A DNA stretch of 64,000 bases. Source: Embiotoca jacksoni. Lineage: Eukaryota > Chordata > Actinopteri > Embiotocidae. Positions within the stretch are counted from its first letter, which is position 1, and each line of letters begins with the position of its first letter. The notes beneath the pieces are model-generated. The model did no database searches. It saw only the letters and a program-made list of their open reading frames with translations, and had not been told where the DNA came from. The stretch is taken from contig JAKOON010000013.1 of NCBI GenBank assembly GCA_022577435.1, positions 2,802,501 through 2,866,500 on the forward strand. The letters are read 5' to 3'. Positions 1 to 13,737 of the stretch are shown piece after piece. The position numbers were made by a program, and so were the translations under genes.

Positions 1-248
1 GAAGATGATGAAGGAGTGGATGAAATGATTGTGCAACGGGGAGGAAGCTGCTGAATCGCAGCACAGAGATGTAAGAAGGATGACTAATGTTGTTAGCAGA
101 GCCATTACTGGTCCGCAGATTAATTCATTAAGTAAATTCATCGTTCACCTCCCCTCGGCCTCTTGTCACAAGGCGTGTAATATGACACCCCTCAAATTTG
201 TTCTAACATCTACCCCGGGGGGGGGTTGAGCTCACCCCCCATCCTCAT

Positions 249-250
249 AC

Positions 251-310
<60 letters not shown>
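249..310. repeat. (AC)n microsatellite
   Basis: About 31 dinucleotides with one AAAC interruption. Confidence 0.97.
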
Positions 311-313
<3 letters not shown>

Positions 314-882
314 CCTCCCTCTCTTTGCTAATGGAGCAGGCGGAGCCACTTATGCTAAAATCATTGCAGCTGTCTGTCAGCAGGTTGAGGTGGGGGAAGG
401 GGGGGGGGCGTCCTCTACTGGGGGTTATCACTGCTCTCCCTGTTTGACAGACTCTTTTTCATTCAGAAATTTCACTACAACGGTCTCATAAGTGTCGTGA
501 CCTGTGTGTGCGCCCACGGTCGTTTATAACCCACCGTTAACAAACAGTGTTTTGTGTGTGGTTTTTTTTAACACTATCGTGGACACACTACCTCTACTTT
601 TGTAAACACAATAAGCATCGTGACATATCCGATTAAAGAAGACTAAATATCTTCCCTGACTTTTGACGCCTGCTCTTGGTTCTTGACAGTTTTATCTTCT
701 ACAAAAGTAACTTGACACCGAACTTCATTGTGTCCCGGTGTGTACATTCTCCTGTAGCACCGCGAGTCCTCACAATCCCTCCAGATTTATGCTGTTTGTG
801 CAAAGCTGTCCCAATTAACGCCGTCAACAGGTCCCGAGGTTTACACTAGCACTAAATCAACTCGTGTCTCTCCACCCCGCTA

Positions 883-937
883 AGCTCCCCAAATGGTTCA
901 CACCTCGGTGTGTGTGTAAACACACACTCGGGGAGCT
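883..937. repeat. Imperfect inverted repeat
   Basis: AGCTCCCC (883-890) pairs with GGGGAGCT (930-937), and inside it GTGTGTGT pairs with ACACACAC around 908-927. The two nested stems could form one hairpin. Confidence 0.5.
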
Positions 938-2031
938 AAACCACCTGGCTTAACCTCAGTTTAGCCCCACCGAGCCCCGGCTTATCGGCGAGTTTCAACA
1001 GTGATTCTGTAACAGTGTTCGTACATCGGTATTGTATTATATTGCTGCGTACTGTATTGCTAAATTGCAGCATTTATTCATTTAATGTTTATAGGTATAG
1101 GTACAAGTATGCAGCGAAAACCAACGGCACACATCACAGCATTTATAGCCTGAGCTAATTTACTCGGCCTTGTCCCTAGATGGGCCTTTAAAATACGTAA
1201 AACTCAAGTCACAACAAACAAAATGAGAGTGTTCAGATCACAAACTCGACAACAAGTGTGCACATTCAAAACACAAAACTAAACAAAAGAATGCAGACAG
1301 AACAATACGAGACCAATTAAAACAGAAACACAGCATAGAAAAGGAGCACCAGATCATTCATGACGGATGCCGAGGCCACTGAGCACCTGTGGAGTCTGAT
1401 TATTTAAGCATTTATAGATGAGTTTTAAGATGAGCAAATTACATAAAATGATCAAAACTTAAAATGTTTATTTTCTTCAGAAGATGGCAATAACGTGATG
1501 TTATTGGCTTCCTGCCCGTCTGTATATTGGTTGCATGTCATCATAAGAGGCTCGGTTACTTCTGGTTACGTAGTTATCTCTAACTAATGCATCAGTATGT
1601 CAGTTCAGGTCGTTGGTTGCAGCTTTATCAGTTTAATCACACTGGATTCATACTCTTTATTAATAGCTGTTATGAGAATATTGAGAGTAAATCCAGTGTA
1701 TTGTTGCGCCCCACTTCAGTTTGTCTGGATTTCTATTGATTTTATACATCTCATTTGACACATATTGTTCTCGGTTTGTTGTTTTGGACTCGGTATTGTT
1801 AAAAGACAGAACAGAAACATCACAACACGATCTGTTGAGTATGGTTAAAATAATCCTGATAATGAAATTTAAATGTCTCGGTCAGAACAAACAAGATTAC
1901 AAATTTAATATATTTAAAATCCGGAGCCAGAAACCAGCTAGATGGCATTGTAGACCCCCTCTTTACGATTTACCAGCAAGCTGCACTGGTGACGTAATCC
2001 CCCCCCCCCCCCCCCCCCGCCCCCTCTCTCT

Positions 2032-2033
<2 letters not shown>

Positions 2034-2084
<51 letters not shown>
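2034..2084. repeat. (AC)n microsatellite after a poly-C run
   Basis: A C-rich run from about 1999 passes into an AC array. The open frame across it is a repeat translation. Confidence 0.95.
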
Positions 2085-2089
<5 letters not shown>

Positions 2090-2472
2090 TCACACTCACT
2101 CACACTCTCCTCCCAGCCTGGCCACACTCAAGCAGAGCAGTCAGAAGAGAAAACGAACCCGAGGCCTAACAAATACATGAAGGTTTGGTTTAACTAAATC
2201 CCACAGATAATGGCTACTGTGTCAAAGACTAAAGATAGCGGGGAGGGGGGGGGGGGGGTGTTGGTGGTGGATGGAGGGGGAGATTACTCCGGCGTTTTGC
2301 ATCAGTTGCTTTCTGCTGGGTGGCCCTGCTTGTCAAAAAAAAAAAAAAAAGAGAGGAGAGACGGATGGAAAGAGGGAAGGAGAGAAAAGCATTTAACGCG
2401 CCACATTCAGAAGAAGAGGGCTCTTAATGCCATCAAAGCAAGGGGAGAAATCAGCCATTAATTTATTCTGGC

Positions 2473-2475
<3 letters not shown>

Positions 2476-2535
<60 letters not shown>

Positions 2536-2561
2536 TATAGTCAAGCAGGCAGGCACACAGG

Positions 2562-2592
<31 letters not shown>

Positions 2593-2715
2593 CATGTACA
2601 CCCCTTCTGTTGTCTCCTCCAATTGTTGATAATTTGAGTAACATCTGGTCCACGCCAGTTTTGGAAGCCCACCAGACCCAAGGTTGACAAAATGTTTCCA
2701 CTGATCCCTCCCTTT

Positions 2716-2775
<60 letters not shown>

Positions 2776-2795
2776 TGTATGTGTGTGTGTGTGTG
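2476..2795. repeat. Cluster of (CA)n, (CA)n and (TG)n microsatellites
   Basis: CA arrays at 2476-2531 and 2563-2591 face a TG array at 2721-2795 across about 130 bp. The arrays are complementary in one strand and could fold together. Confidence 0.95.
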
Positions 2796-3202
2796 AGCAC
2801 GCGCACCTTAAATGATTTGTGTGTGGATTGAATTATAGCCCTGACGTGAGGAGAAATTTTTTCGCCCTCAGATTCAGGAGGAGGGGCAGATGACTGGGCT
2901 ATTCATTGGCTGATAAGAACTGATGGAGAGGTTAATAAGCTACACACCCAGGTCATCGCAGGCTCTTTTTTTTTTTTTTTTTTACTGGGCTGCGGAGGAG
3001 AAAGGAGGACGATGATGATGAGTGTGTGTCTGTGTGTGTGTCTGTGTGTGTGGGTTGTCTGGTGATGGAATCGCGAGGAGTGCATCTCCTGAGTATCCGC
3101 AGTCTGTACTTTCAACACCTTTAAAGGTCCATCAAATTTTTACTCTTAACACAGTGAATTACTGAAAATTGAGACTTTCTGCAGATGAGACGGTGTGCGT
3201 TC

Positions 3203-3204
<2 letters not shown>

Positions 3205-3258
<54 letters not shown>
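3205..3258. repeat. (GT)n microsatellite
   Basis: About 27 uninterrupted GT dinucleotides. Confidence 0.97.
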
Positions 3259-3259
<1 letters not shown>

Positions 3260-4326
3260 CAGAAACTTTAAGAGAGAGCAAAGGAAACATTACTTTAATT
3301 ACTCTGCGAGATAAATAGCTTGAAAATATACAGATATCATATTAAAATCGGTGCTGGAAGTCCACGTAAACATACTGCAAAAGAAGATCTTTTGTTTTGA
3401 ACTAGTTGAAATCGGCCCGTCGGTAGCGTCGCTATGACGACCTGTTGCTCGCCTAACGCACCTCATTTAATTTCCCGTCTTCAACCAAGTCGTCATATTT
3501 CCGTCAAGTATTTGGCCTTCAACGTCTCTGTGTACTTCTTTGTGTGTTTAAGGCAACAACATCACAAATATTCGACATCAGCCACCAGTTTGTAAAAGTC
3601 AAAGCCCCCCCCCCCCCAAAAAAAAAAGAACCAAAGTAGTGCACAGCTTCAAGTCTTTAGCACATTTTAACACCAAGCCTGGCACCGCTGTCCTTCACAA
3701 ACACAGCTCGGGCTACTTTTAATTCCCACAATTCCTCTGTGTAACCTGAGGCTAGAGGCAAGCACCCCCGCTGAGCAGAAGACAAAACACTTGAGCAGAA
3801 AAAAAACAACACTAATCTCTGTTTCTCTCACTCGGTCTCTTTCCTCTCTCACACTGCTGCTGGATGCCCACAGTTTACTGCTGTTATCCTCCAACTCAGC
3901 TCAAACAAGGGAACATATGGAGGACCAAAAATTATTTTATTGGAGCATTAGTCCAAATGTTCAGGATTTCTTAATTTGATGCACCAACAAAACAACAAAA
4001 GATGAGATTATCAAGAAATATTGACCACTAGGGGTTGAATCTTTACTATCTTTGAGGCCGCAAACTCGGCCGGATTACAAAATGACTGCGAAGCAGCTCG
4101 TTCTGCAGTTTTCACGAAACTTAAACTAAACGTATTCCCTCCAAAGATCCGTCCCCTCGCGTTAACGGTCGTAGCGGAGCCGAGCAGCAACGTGAATCAC
4201 CCACAGATGAGTGTTAATAGGTGGAGCCGGAGATGTTTTCCCGGTGACCATCACTGTTGGTATTGAGCTGGTTGATTGAAGAATCTCGCCCACTTTGTGT
4301 TGCAGTACTGAAGCCTAATAAAAGCG

Positions 4327-4360
<34 letters not shown>

Positions 4361-4367
4361 AAAAAAA
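4327..4367. repeat. Poly-C (32) followed by poly-A
   Basis: Thirty-two consecutive C, then nine A. This length is error-prone in sequencing, so the exact count is uncertain. Confidence 0.9.
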
Positions 4368-4862
4368 GGTCCAAGCAAAGGCTCTCATTCTGGAAAATTG
4401 AAAAAGACTCCAAGCAAGACCCTAGCATGGGGTCTCTCGTCTCCCCCCTCCACACCCTCATACCTACTCTTGTCCCAGGGCTAATAGGGAGGCGCCAGGC
4501 GCCGCTCCTGCTCCCTATCACCCACTCACCTTAATAATAAAGGAGAGCCCCCTGTGGAAAGGAGCTAGCAGGAGCTGGTGAAGATCACGCTGGTAATAGG
4601 ATGATGCCTTTTTTGCCTTTTGTCATGAGATTATGAACGGGGATAGCCTCTCCTCGCCTCTCCTCCTTGCTCCTCCACTCGTCTTTACTCTTCCCACACA
4701 CAGCTACAGACGTCCTGGAGGGCCCTGTCGAGTTGGAGTGGAGGCAGGCGTAACCGAGGCTTTGTTGCTCTGCTTGTATGGTAAAAGGTTCGCTAATGAA
4801 ATACCTTTTAGGGGGTATCGGCAGGTGAGCTCCCCAATCAGGCGCTTCAGCAAAAACACACA

Positions 4863-4864
<2 letters not shown>

Positions 4865-4911
<47 letters not shown>
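4865..4911. repeat. (CA)n microsatellite
   Basis: About 22 CA dinucleotides. Confidence 0.95.
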
Positions 4912-5719
4912 GGCCGTACGTACACTCGCATGTTCTCCGTCTCCTCTCGTCTGCCCCCCTCTCGCTATATTAATTACCTGAAGTGCTCCGGCCTCGCGAA
5001 AAAGCTCTCGATTCTGCCGCTCTCCTCGCTCTCTCTTCATCCAAACACGACAGCCACGGCGGGCTAAGCTAGCCTAAAGTGTGTGTGGGGGGGGGGGGGT
5101 GCTACAGAAAGGGAAGGATGATAATAGTCGTAATGAACACGGGTGACAATAATGAGAAAGGTAATTGAGAAATGGTGTATGGCAGGGCCCCCTGATTTTT
5201 CCTTTTTCCAGCCCCGAGCTAAGTAGGGACAGGTTGAAAATCATCTTATTTAGAGCTCCGTTAAATGGTTGGGAGAGAGCGAGGATTCCTGACGCCGAAG
5301 CTAAAGTGAGCTGACAGCCATAGAGTGGTGATACAGCGGCCTTAATGGTTTAGGGAGTGTTTAAAGTCCCTGTTGACTTTCGTCTGATTTTTTTTTTTTT
5401 CTTCTTCTTCTTCATTCTTTCTTTTAATTTCTTATTGAGTGGCGTGGTCCAAACAGCCGGTTGCTGCACCGTCAGGATTATTGTTAAACACCTCAATGCT
5501 CCGCTGCTGTTCTTCTCCTTTCCAGTCTGCTCACTTTGATTGTTTTCTACTGTCTGTGTCTCGGTTTGTGTGGATGTGTTAGAAATCGCTCTCTGTGGGG
5601 CGATACATGCACCGAACACCCGCTGTTTGATCAGCAACCGTGTCTGTGTGTAATTGTGGCTCTGTGTCTTATGTGTTCGGCTTCCATCTTGTGTTTATTT
5701 TAAGTCCCCCGTTACATGT

Positions 5720-5724
<5 letters not shown>

Positions 5725-5776
<52 letters not shown>
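5725..5776. repeat. (GT)n microsatellite
   Basis: About 25 GT dinucleotides with impure GT-rich flanks on the right. Confidence 0.95.
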
Positions 5777-5778
<2 letters not shown>

Positions 5779-6496
5779 TGGATGTCACGTTGTTTCTGTC
5801 TCTTGTGTGTGTTTGTGTGTCTTTCCATTTCCTCCTGGCCTTCTCACCCAGGCTGCGATAGAGACAGGGCGGTCTGGGCTTTAACAGACAGAGGCTGCCT
5901 CCACCAGCCCATAGTCTGCCACTCTCTGATAATGTTTATTGATTTGTGGCAAAAACACAATTTGATGGAGTGGAGGGGGTGGGGGGGAGGAGGGGAGGAG
6001 GAGGAGGAGATGCTCGGGGGAAGGAGAGGGGGGGTGATTCGAGGCGGAGGAGTGTACAGTATATGTGTGATTGTCATGGCTTGGCTGGTTCTGCTAGACA
6101 AATAGAAAAACAGTCCGGGAATGGCGTTTTGTTTTTTTCAACATTTTAGTCCTTTTCCATTTAAAATCAAATACTTAAGTTCAACTCATGAACACACATT
6201 TGAATTTCAATATTAAAATACTTCAAATGGGAAGGTGGTGAAAATTCTCTTCTCTTGTGCAAATACGCTCTTTCTCCTTCCCCCTGGTACAAGCAACAGA
6301 AAATGTGTGTCTCAGCGTGTGTGTGTGTAGAAAATGAAGCCTCCTAATATGAACATTTCATCTCCAGAGTCAGTCTATTATGTGAACTGTGTTTGCCCCG
6401 GCCGCCCCACCCCTCCTTAACCTCTGAAGTGGAGGAATGAGAGGTGTCTGGAGGTTGGTCTACTGTTAGCTCTGAGGTCAAATGTGTTTGCCCAGC

Positions 6497-6497
<1 letters not shown>

Positions 6498-6568
<71 letters not shown>
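6498..6568. repeat. (GT)n microsatellite
   Basis: About 35 uninterrupted dinucleotides. Confidence 0.97.
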
Positions 6569-6570
<2 letters not shown>

Positions 6571-9500
6571 TGAGAGAAAGAGGAAAGACGAACCTATCGT
6601 TGTTGAATATAAACGTTTTGAACGGCGGAGCCGAGTGTGTGCACCGTCCTGCTCGTAAAAAAAAAAAAAAAAGGCTTTTATATTCCCACTTTCTACCATC
6701 CGGAGTTCATCGCCCTCTGAAACACGGCTCGTTATCAGGACTGCACGATAACAGGCAAAACTGGAACAGCGCTCACTTCTGCAATCAGGAATATTGGATC
6801 ACAATAATTATTCCGTGTCTCGAATGAAAAGTTTTGTTCTCCAGATAAGAAAATGACTTGGAAACAATTGAAATTCACATATCAGTGTCTGAGAAATGGC
6901 TCGTAAAGGATGGGTTCATTGGAGAAGATAAAGATAATAAATAATCTCGTATTCTCCTACTTGCATCAGTATACAACTTGTGCCACTGTTATAGTTAAAC
7001 CCTGATCATAGTTTAATGATTTACTGGCTGTGGCGGTTGGATTTGCATCCATGAGGTTAATGTCAGTAGATCCTCATCATTAATGCGGTCGGTCAAATAT
7101 AACTTCAGCTCCTGAAGGTGAACAGTTGGTTAAGCTGCCATTAAACCACAGCAGAAGAAGAAGGTACAACAAGATGAGGTCACCAGAAGAGCAACGATTC
7201 AACCTTCAACTGTGGAAAACTACACGGAAACTGTGATGGAAATATGGAATTCATGTTCGCTTCTTCCAGATGTTTTATACATAATGGAAACAGTTTTAAC
7301 AATTATTCACAATGATTGTGGTCAGCTCAAATATTTGCAATCAGGTTATAATGTAATAATTACGACAGGCCTAATCACCATTAGACTCAATAGACAGACA
7401 TACGACGAGGTTCGTGATCAGTTCACAACGACCAACGTGGGCCGAATCTTTGGAACAAACAAACGAGCACTATTATCCTGCTTTTAACATGTGATCATAA
7501 ATTATGGCATCAAATATAATGACTTGAGGATCTTTCACCTTAAATTCAGCTTCAGGATCGTGCGGTTTCTTATCCGACATACCGACTGAACGATGGACCT
7601 GAGCTGTCAGTATGATGTGTAACTAGAAACAAATATTTCCGCCGCCCCCATTTATTCACTAATTCACCTCACTGCCTTCAAAACTCTGCGCTGCTGCTCT
7701 TCCAGCTCTCTCGCTCGCTCTCTCTCCTACCTCCACCTCTTTTGTAAATTAAAAAGCAAGCAGTGGTTGACAAATGACACCAGTGGAAAAGGCACTCATT
7801 GTGCCTCAGTGTGAGAGGAGGGTTTTTTTTTTTGGTTTTTTTATTTTACTTTTCTCTTTTTTTTTTCTGTCTGGAGGGAGGGAAGGGGGAGGGGGGGTGT
7901 AAAGGAAGGGAAAGAGAGGTGAGTGTGAATCGGTTAATGTGCTCCATTCACCAGACATTATACACAGGTTCAATAAAGCAGGAATCTGCTCTATACGCCG
8001 GCACCATTGTTGCCATTGAGGGCGGCTAAAAAGGCCTCGTACAAGGGGGGAAAAAAAGAAACTACCCTCAGCAGCACTCCAAGTAGAGAGCAGAATAGAA
8101 AAGAGGAATCACATGTGCAATGTAGAGTAGGCTCGCTCGGTGGAGGTGGGAGGGGAGGGGAGGGGGTGGGGTTGATTGTTACACGTATCCCGAGTGGTGT
8201 AATGTTGCCGAGTTGTGTATTTTGTAGCAACTGTTGCACTTTAATGGGAAGAAAGACGACGAAATTTGGCTCCAAAAGGGTTTTTTGATAACGTTTTGAG
8301 GCCGAAGCTGAACGCGGGAGCTCCCTGAACCCTTCCAGTCTCGCTCTCCGTCTCCGTCCTAACAAGACACTCCTCCACTCACATTAATTAAATCAAGTCT
8401 TCAGTAGGCTACTTACACGCCGCCCCCCCTCCCCTCCCCCCCCCCTCCCTCCTCTTCCCCCTCCGGTCCTCACCACAGACCTCTCTGATTAGGCCGGCCC
8501 CTGTCATGCATATTCACGTCACCGCAGTGACAGCCTTTTAACGAGCTCTTACCTAATCACAGGAAACAATGTTCATCCTGTTCTTTTTATTTTTTTTTTT
8601 ATTTTTCTTTATTCCTCCTTTTTTCTCATTTCCTTTCATGCGTCTTTGGCTTTCATCTTCCCTGATCCCCGCTGATATCAAGACGGTCGGACGGAGAACA
8701 AATAAAACCGCACACAAATAAAGCGCGATGGTGAAAAGTGACTTGAACACAGAAAAGGGAGAAGTTGGGCTCTTTTCTCCTCCCCTCCCCTCCTCCTCTC
8801 CTTCCCCCTCCTCATCCTCCCCGCCTTTTTACATGTCCGATAGACAAATTGGATTAGCAGCTATTGGATTAAATGACAAAATGGTGGGATAAGAAATGAG
8901 ATGAACGTGCTGTGATCACAGCTTTTAATGTGTTTCTCTTTCTGTCTCATTCATTTTGCTCTGTTATCCAAGCTCCCTCATTCAGGGCACAGAGGGGAGA
9001 AGTTTTCTGGATGGAGGACGGACGCAGGATATCCTGCTCGTCCAAAAATATTTGAACAAATGACTTGTCAGATGGGTTCACGGTCGAAAGGCTGCCTCGT
9101 AACTGGAAGGTCAAAAAAGGTCAAAATATTGACCTCTGCAACTCAGCGCCCGGTCAGTTTTACAATAAAATGACAGAAAACTAGTTTGGTTATCTTAACC
9201 AGTTAGTTTTTAGACATAAAAGACAAAACATTTGCGAGTTTTGCACAACTGAAAAACCTTCGGATTAGACGAAAGAAGGTGGCCAGACAAAAACAAGCCG
9301 TTCACCTTGGACTGTTGTGATCAATATTTTCACTACTTTCATAGATAAAAAGATTAATTAAACAAACATTATCACTAATTGCACTTTTCCCGCTGCAGTG
9401 CGGCGTGTCGTCGGACGCTTTAGTCACCGATCGATAAACACTTTGAGAAAAGATGAAGGAGAAAAAAAAACCTTTTAAAACTTGTAGCGTCAAACTCTTT

Positions 9501-9739
9501 GCCTATAAACAAAGACTGGTTACCTGCTCTTTATACTCCAGAATATTCCCAAATCAATTCATATTTACTCTCTAAAACTCTCCCTTTTGCATTTATTGAG
9601 ACCTCACATTGTACAGTTAATTCAGCCGGCCAGCAGCAGCAGTTGGAGCACCTCAGGGTGGGTTTCATTATTCCTATCTACACTGAAAGGAACAGTGGCC
9701 AAGATGGCTATCTTAATCTTATTTGGCTACAGAGGCTCT

Positions 9740-9741
9740 CT

Positions 9742-9772
<31 letters not shown>

Positions 9773-9896
9773 CACCCTTTTTTTATTTCTTTACTTTTTT
9801 CCTTATTTCTGTCTCTTACTATCTCTCCTATGGATGCACACAAATGCGGTGACCTATGCCGAGCAGCCTTTTTCTGCATGCCTTTAAGGAACGCAG

Positions 9897-9976
<80 letters not shown>
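9740..9976. repeat. Poly-T run, then (GT)n and (GA)n
   Basis: A T-run of about 30 at 9741-9771, then (GT)31 at 9899-9960 passing into GA dinucleotides at 9961-9976. Confidence 0.95.
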
Positions 9977-11303
9977 CCCAGTGAGTGAAACAAGAGAAGA
10001 GGGAGACAGGCAATCAGATAGAAGGGTTGTTGGGATATGTCTATCAGTTGTATCACAGCTCTGTGTGTGTCATGAGGTGATTGTATCTTCTGTGTTTCCC
10101 ACCGCTGATAGCCGAGGTAGCACCAAACACGATATTAACGACGATAAAGTTTCCTGCAGGTGGGGGAAACCCGGCGAATCTCCGTCAGACACATATTCAG
10201 CTAACCCTTTGATGTCCTGATCAAACATTGTCCCGCTGCCAAATTTATCGCCTCTGTCTCTTTGGCCCGTCTCCGTCCGCTCTGCCCCGCTCCGGTGTCG
10301 AGCACCGAGAAGTGGCGCGTGAGTCGAGCGAGCAAAGACCCAGAATGCAACCTGCCAAAAAGCGCCAGATGCTTTGATCCAAGATGGCCCCCCCGAGAGC
10401 CAGCATGGATCCGCGGCGCCTCGGAGCCAAAGGCTGGATTCACAGACACAGTGTCAGCGCTGCTCTGCCAGGGACATTTACACCATTTGTCTTCACACAA
10501 CACAACGTTCAGCTGTTTCCCGCTCTGTTGTTGTCACTCTTCACATATGCTCGTTACAGCGCAGCCAATGAAAACAATCGAACCCTCAGCGACGCATCAG
10601 AGATTCATTTATACATTTCGCAGCATTCGTATCATACAAAACTGAAACAGCCGTTGCTGTTAATTAATTTTTCTGTTTGTTGCCTTGATTTTTCCTGAAC
10701 CTTTAATACTTTCATAACATAAAGCAGTTTAGCTAATGAACTGATTCAATGATCTAAACCTCGTGCTAATAATCAAAGAATCAAAGAAGCCCCTTCTTAC
10801 TTTATTTGTATTATTTACTCAATATTATTTCTTTAATATTTTATTTCTCATTATGTTCTGACATTTTAAAGGTTAAATGTAAGACAGATAATCCAATTAA
10901 ATCGATCAATAAATGACAGAATGACCTCTTTCAATCATTAGTTCTGGTCAACTATTAAAAATATCTGCAACAAAAAACAAAACGTAACAAAAACACTTGT
11001 AAAAAATTAATTGTACGAACATTATTTTGACCAATAAGCAAAAAAAAAAAAAAAAAAAAAAAGCTGATTTTTAGTTGTCGACTCTAAAATGTTTTCCTAT
11101 TATTAATTTTGAATTGATTAGAGAGAGTTTTGGATCCAGTGACTCTGCTCCTCTGTCTCTTTAAGAGTCGGGCAGCATCTGGAGGTCAAAGTTCAACCCT
11201 GGAGAGGTTGACTGAAGGGAGGTGGATGCTGAGCAGCTGTCGAGTGTCCTGCGCCACTCGTCCTGCCTCTCTGCCTCCATCCCATCGCTCACCTGCCCGT
11301 CCT

Positions 11304-11516
11304 TATTCCCCCCCACCTCCCCCCCCCCCACACACACACACACACCACCCTCATCTCTCCCTTTCTCCTTCCTTCTACCCTTTCTTACACCCTTTTCTCC
11401 TCCCTCCTCTCCTTTATCCTACCTTTCCTCTGACCTCCCTGCCTTTCTCTTCCCTCTCCTCCTTTCCTCCCCCTCCTTCCCTCCCTCCCTTCCTCCCTCC
11501 CCCTCCCTCCCTTTCA
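11304..11516. repeat. Polypyrimidine tract with mirror repeat
   Basis: About 210 bases are almost all C/T on the + strand, apart from a short CA run at 11330-11345. Within it 11471-11497 is a perfect 27-base mirror repeat, the symmetry that favours triplex (H-DNA) structure. Confidence 0.85.
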
Positions 11517-13737
11517 CAAAATGCGGCCGGTGGTTGGCTGGTAGCTGCTGGCTGGCTAGCGGTGGGGGATATAGCTTTATAATCCCCCCTCGTCTTCCAA
11601 CCCGCCTCGCCACAATGTCACAGGAGCTTAATATTTGCCATTATTATTTGCTTGTTTTATTTGACTTCGAGGCAGCACAATGACCTGTCAGCGCCGGCTT
11701 TATCCCCCCTCCGAGTGTCGTCCATTTCAAAGTTGACTACAGTAATCCACGAGCCCCCGATTCCGCTAAATCCCGAAGCTTTCTTTCATTCGCTCGGTTT
11801 TTTTTCTTCTTCTTCCTCCCTCCTCCCCCCCCCTCCTAAATGAAATTACATACATCTGCTGGCTCAGAGTATCACAAATGTCCACACGCTCACCGGTGTC
11901 CGCGCACACATCCACATGTCTGCCTTTTGTCATCGATGACGCAGAGGCCCGATACTCGCCGCTCTCTGCAGCGAACAGATAAATCATTTTTCTTTTGGTC
12001 TTCTCCTGCCCCGAGTAGCTGAATCACTCATTTATCTACAGGTTGTCATCGTCTTCTGGTGCACAATATTATGATTAAACTTAACGTGTCACACTAAAAT
12101 CAGCAGCAGTTTGAATCCTTCAGAAAGAAATGCTGCACTTCCCCCAGGCAGCAAATGAAAGAAACGTTAACGTCACCTTAAAACGGCCGCCGAGGTTATT
12201 TTTCTCAACTGAAAAATTCAACGTGGGCCTTAATTAATAAATATAAATCTCTTCTTAGTGTTAATTGTGCTGTGATATATCTGTCGTAGCTTCCCCGCCA
12301 CTGAACCTTCCTCTTAAGAAAGGATAAGAAAAAAACAGCAAGCGATAATAACATAAGCCCTGAGAACATCTTTCATCTCGCCTCCTCTGTTTTCATCCAT
12401 TTCTTCTCCTCACAGTCGCACTGAGTGTCGGATTAATGCCGCCGCCGCTGTTTAACTGACCTCAAGTGCCACAAACCTCGTTCCAGCCGATTCTAGACGC
12501 AAACAGTGTTTCAGCGACAGCAGCCGAGTTCATTTACGCAGGAAATATCACATATATATTTAGACTAAAGGATGAACATGAAGGTTGTAATTCAAAGATA
12601 CAAAAAAAAAAAAAGAAATCAGAAAGAAACTATTTTATGATTTTAAAGGTATTTTACAACTAAATGTGACCTTCAATGCGCATTTAAGCAAATTAATGTT
12701 GCTTCTGTCCACTCTAGACTCGCTCACCAATTATAGAGATCATATAGTTTATCTCTGGTCATTAATAAATCAAATGGGAAGGAAATAATTGTTATTTCAG
12801 CCACATAAATTAGTAAATACGAATGCATTAGAAGGTTTTGTGTTTGTTAACCAGTTGTAATTGAAGATAAACCAGCAGAAAACGTTGAATTATCTTATGC
12901 TCGTGTGTTTTTCTGCATTCAAACACCTGTTAGTCAGTTCGGGAGGTTCCAGCCCTCTTTTCCATGTTTTAGAGTCAAATCAGCAGCTCAAACTCCGCTC
13001 AGCTTCCCCTCCTGGTCAAACGCGACAGAGGCCGCTCCCGTCACCTGGCTAACATTCGACGGTTTCCATTCAATGTGCTTTCTCTGCATCGGCTGTGCGC
13101 ATCCCATTGTGCCTTGTAAGTAAGTTACAGCGCAGAGCTTTAGCCCCAGGCGTGGGCGAAGCTTACATTAGCCATGCATCTGAGCCTTGCTAGCTCTCTG
13201 TGTACTGAGCAAGGTATTACACTAAGCGGCAGAGAATATCCAGAGACGTGTTTTTTTGTTGTTTTTTTTGAAGGCCCGCTGAGTGATTGGTGGGATACGT
13301 ATTGCCCTACAGTGAGAGGCTCCACTCCGTTAAAAAAAAAAAAAAAAAGGCGCTCGACGGTAATCGCCGAGTTAATCCCACCCAGGCTGAAGCCGTATTG
13401 ACGTTGTGAAGACATGGTGTGAAGTATGTGAATGTTTACACAAGGAACATAAGAGAGCGGCGTATTTACACACGCACACGAATATCCGGTGGACTCAGTG
13501 ATTCCGCAGCGGCTCGGGGCCGTTTATCTGCCTCATCTCTTTCATGTGCCTCTTCACATGGTATATCCTCCGTTCATGTCGGGTTCAGTCTGCTGTAACG
13601 GAGGTCTTTACCCCCCCCCTGTTTTTATGCATCTTTATGATTTTTTTATTTATTTTTTTTTTTTTTTTTAAAGGTAGCCGTGGAAACAACAGCTCGTGAC
13701 ATTCTTGAAACGTTGTGTGATTGTGTGTCCTTTCCAG

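Larger units (their letters stand above)
1..13737 (+). other. Non-coding, presumed ehbp1 intron
   Basis: No exon could be supported in this stretch. Because ehbp1 is read from its middle at 13738, this is most likely one of its long introns or several introns with small unseen exons. It holds many CA/GT microsatellites, poly-C and poly-T runs, a 200-base polypyrimidine tract (11304-11516), a small inverted repeat (883-937), and several AT-rich, low-complexity-free blocks with homeodomain-type TAAT sites (for example 5105-5350, 8480-8575, 8825-8930, 12680-12830). Long open frames here are simple-repeat translations or chance. Confidence 0.7.

Noticed and set aside
1721..2197. 158-codon open frame
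   Set aside because: It runs through a poly-C and an AC microsatellite, with no recognisable domain and no splice or promoter context.
7212..7487. 91-codon + frame without simple repeats
   Set aside because: The composition is unremarkable, there is no family resemblance, and it lies in presumed ehbp1 intron. A chance frame is the simpler reading.
11130..11683. Pro/Ser-rich open frames of about 150 codons
   Set aside because: They derive from the polypyrimidine tract.
1..13737. Upstream ehbp1 bMERB exon
   Set aside because: I looked for coiled-coil text preceding NNKEEEEAMMQEWF and found no open segment with suitable splice sites, so none is annotated.
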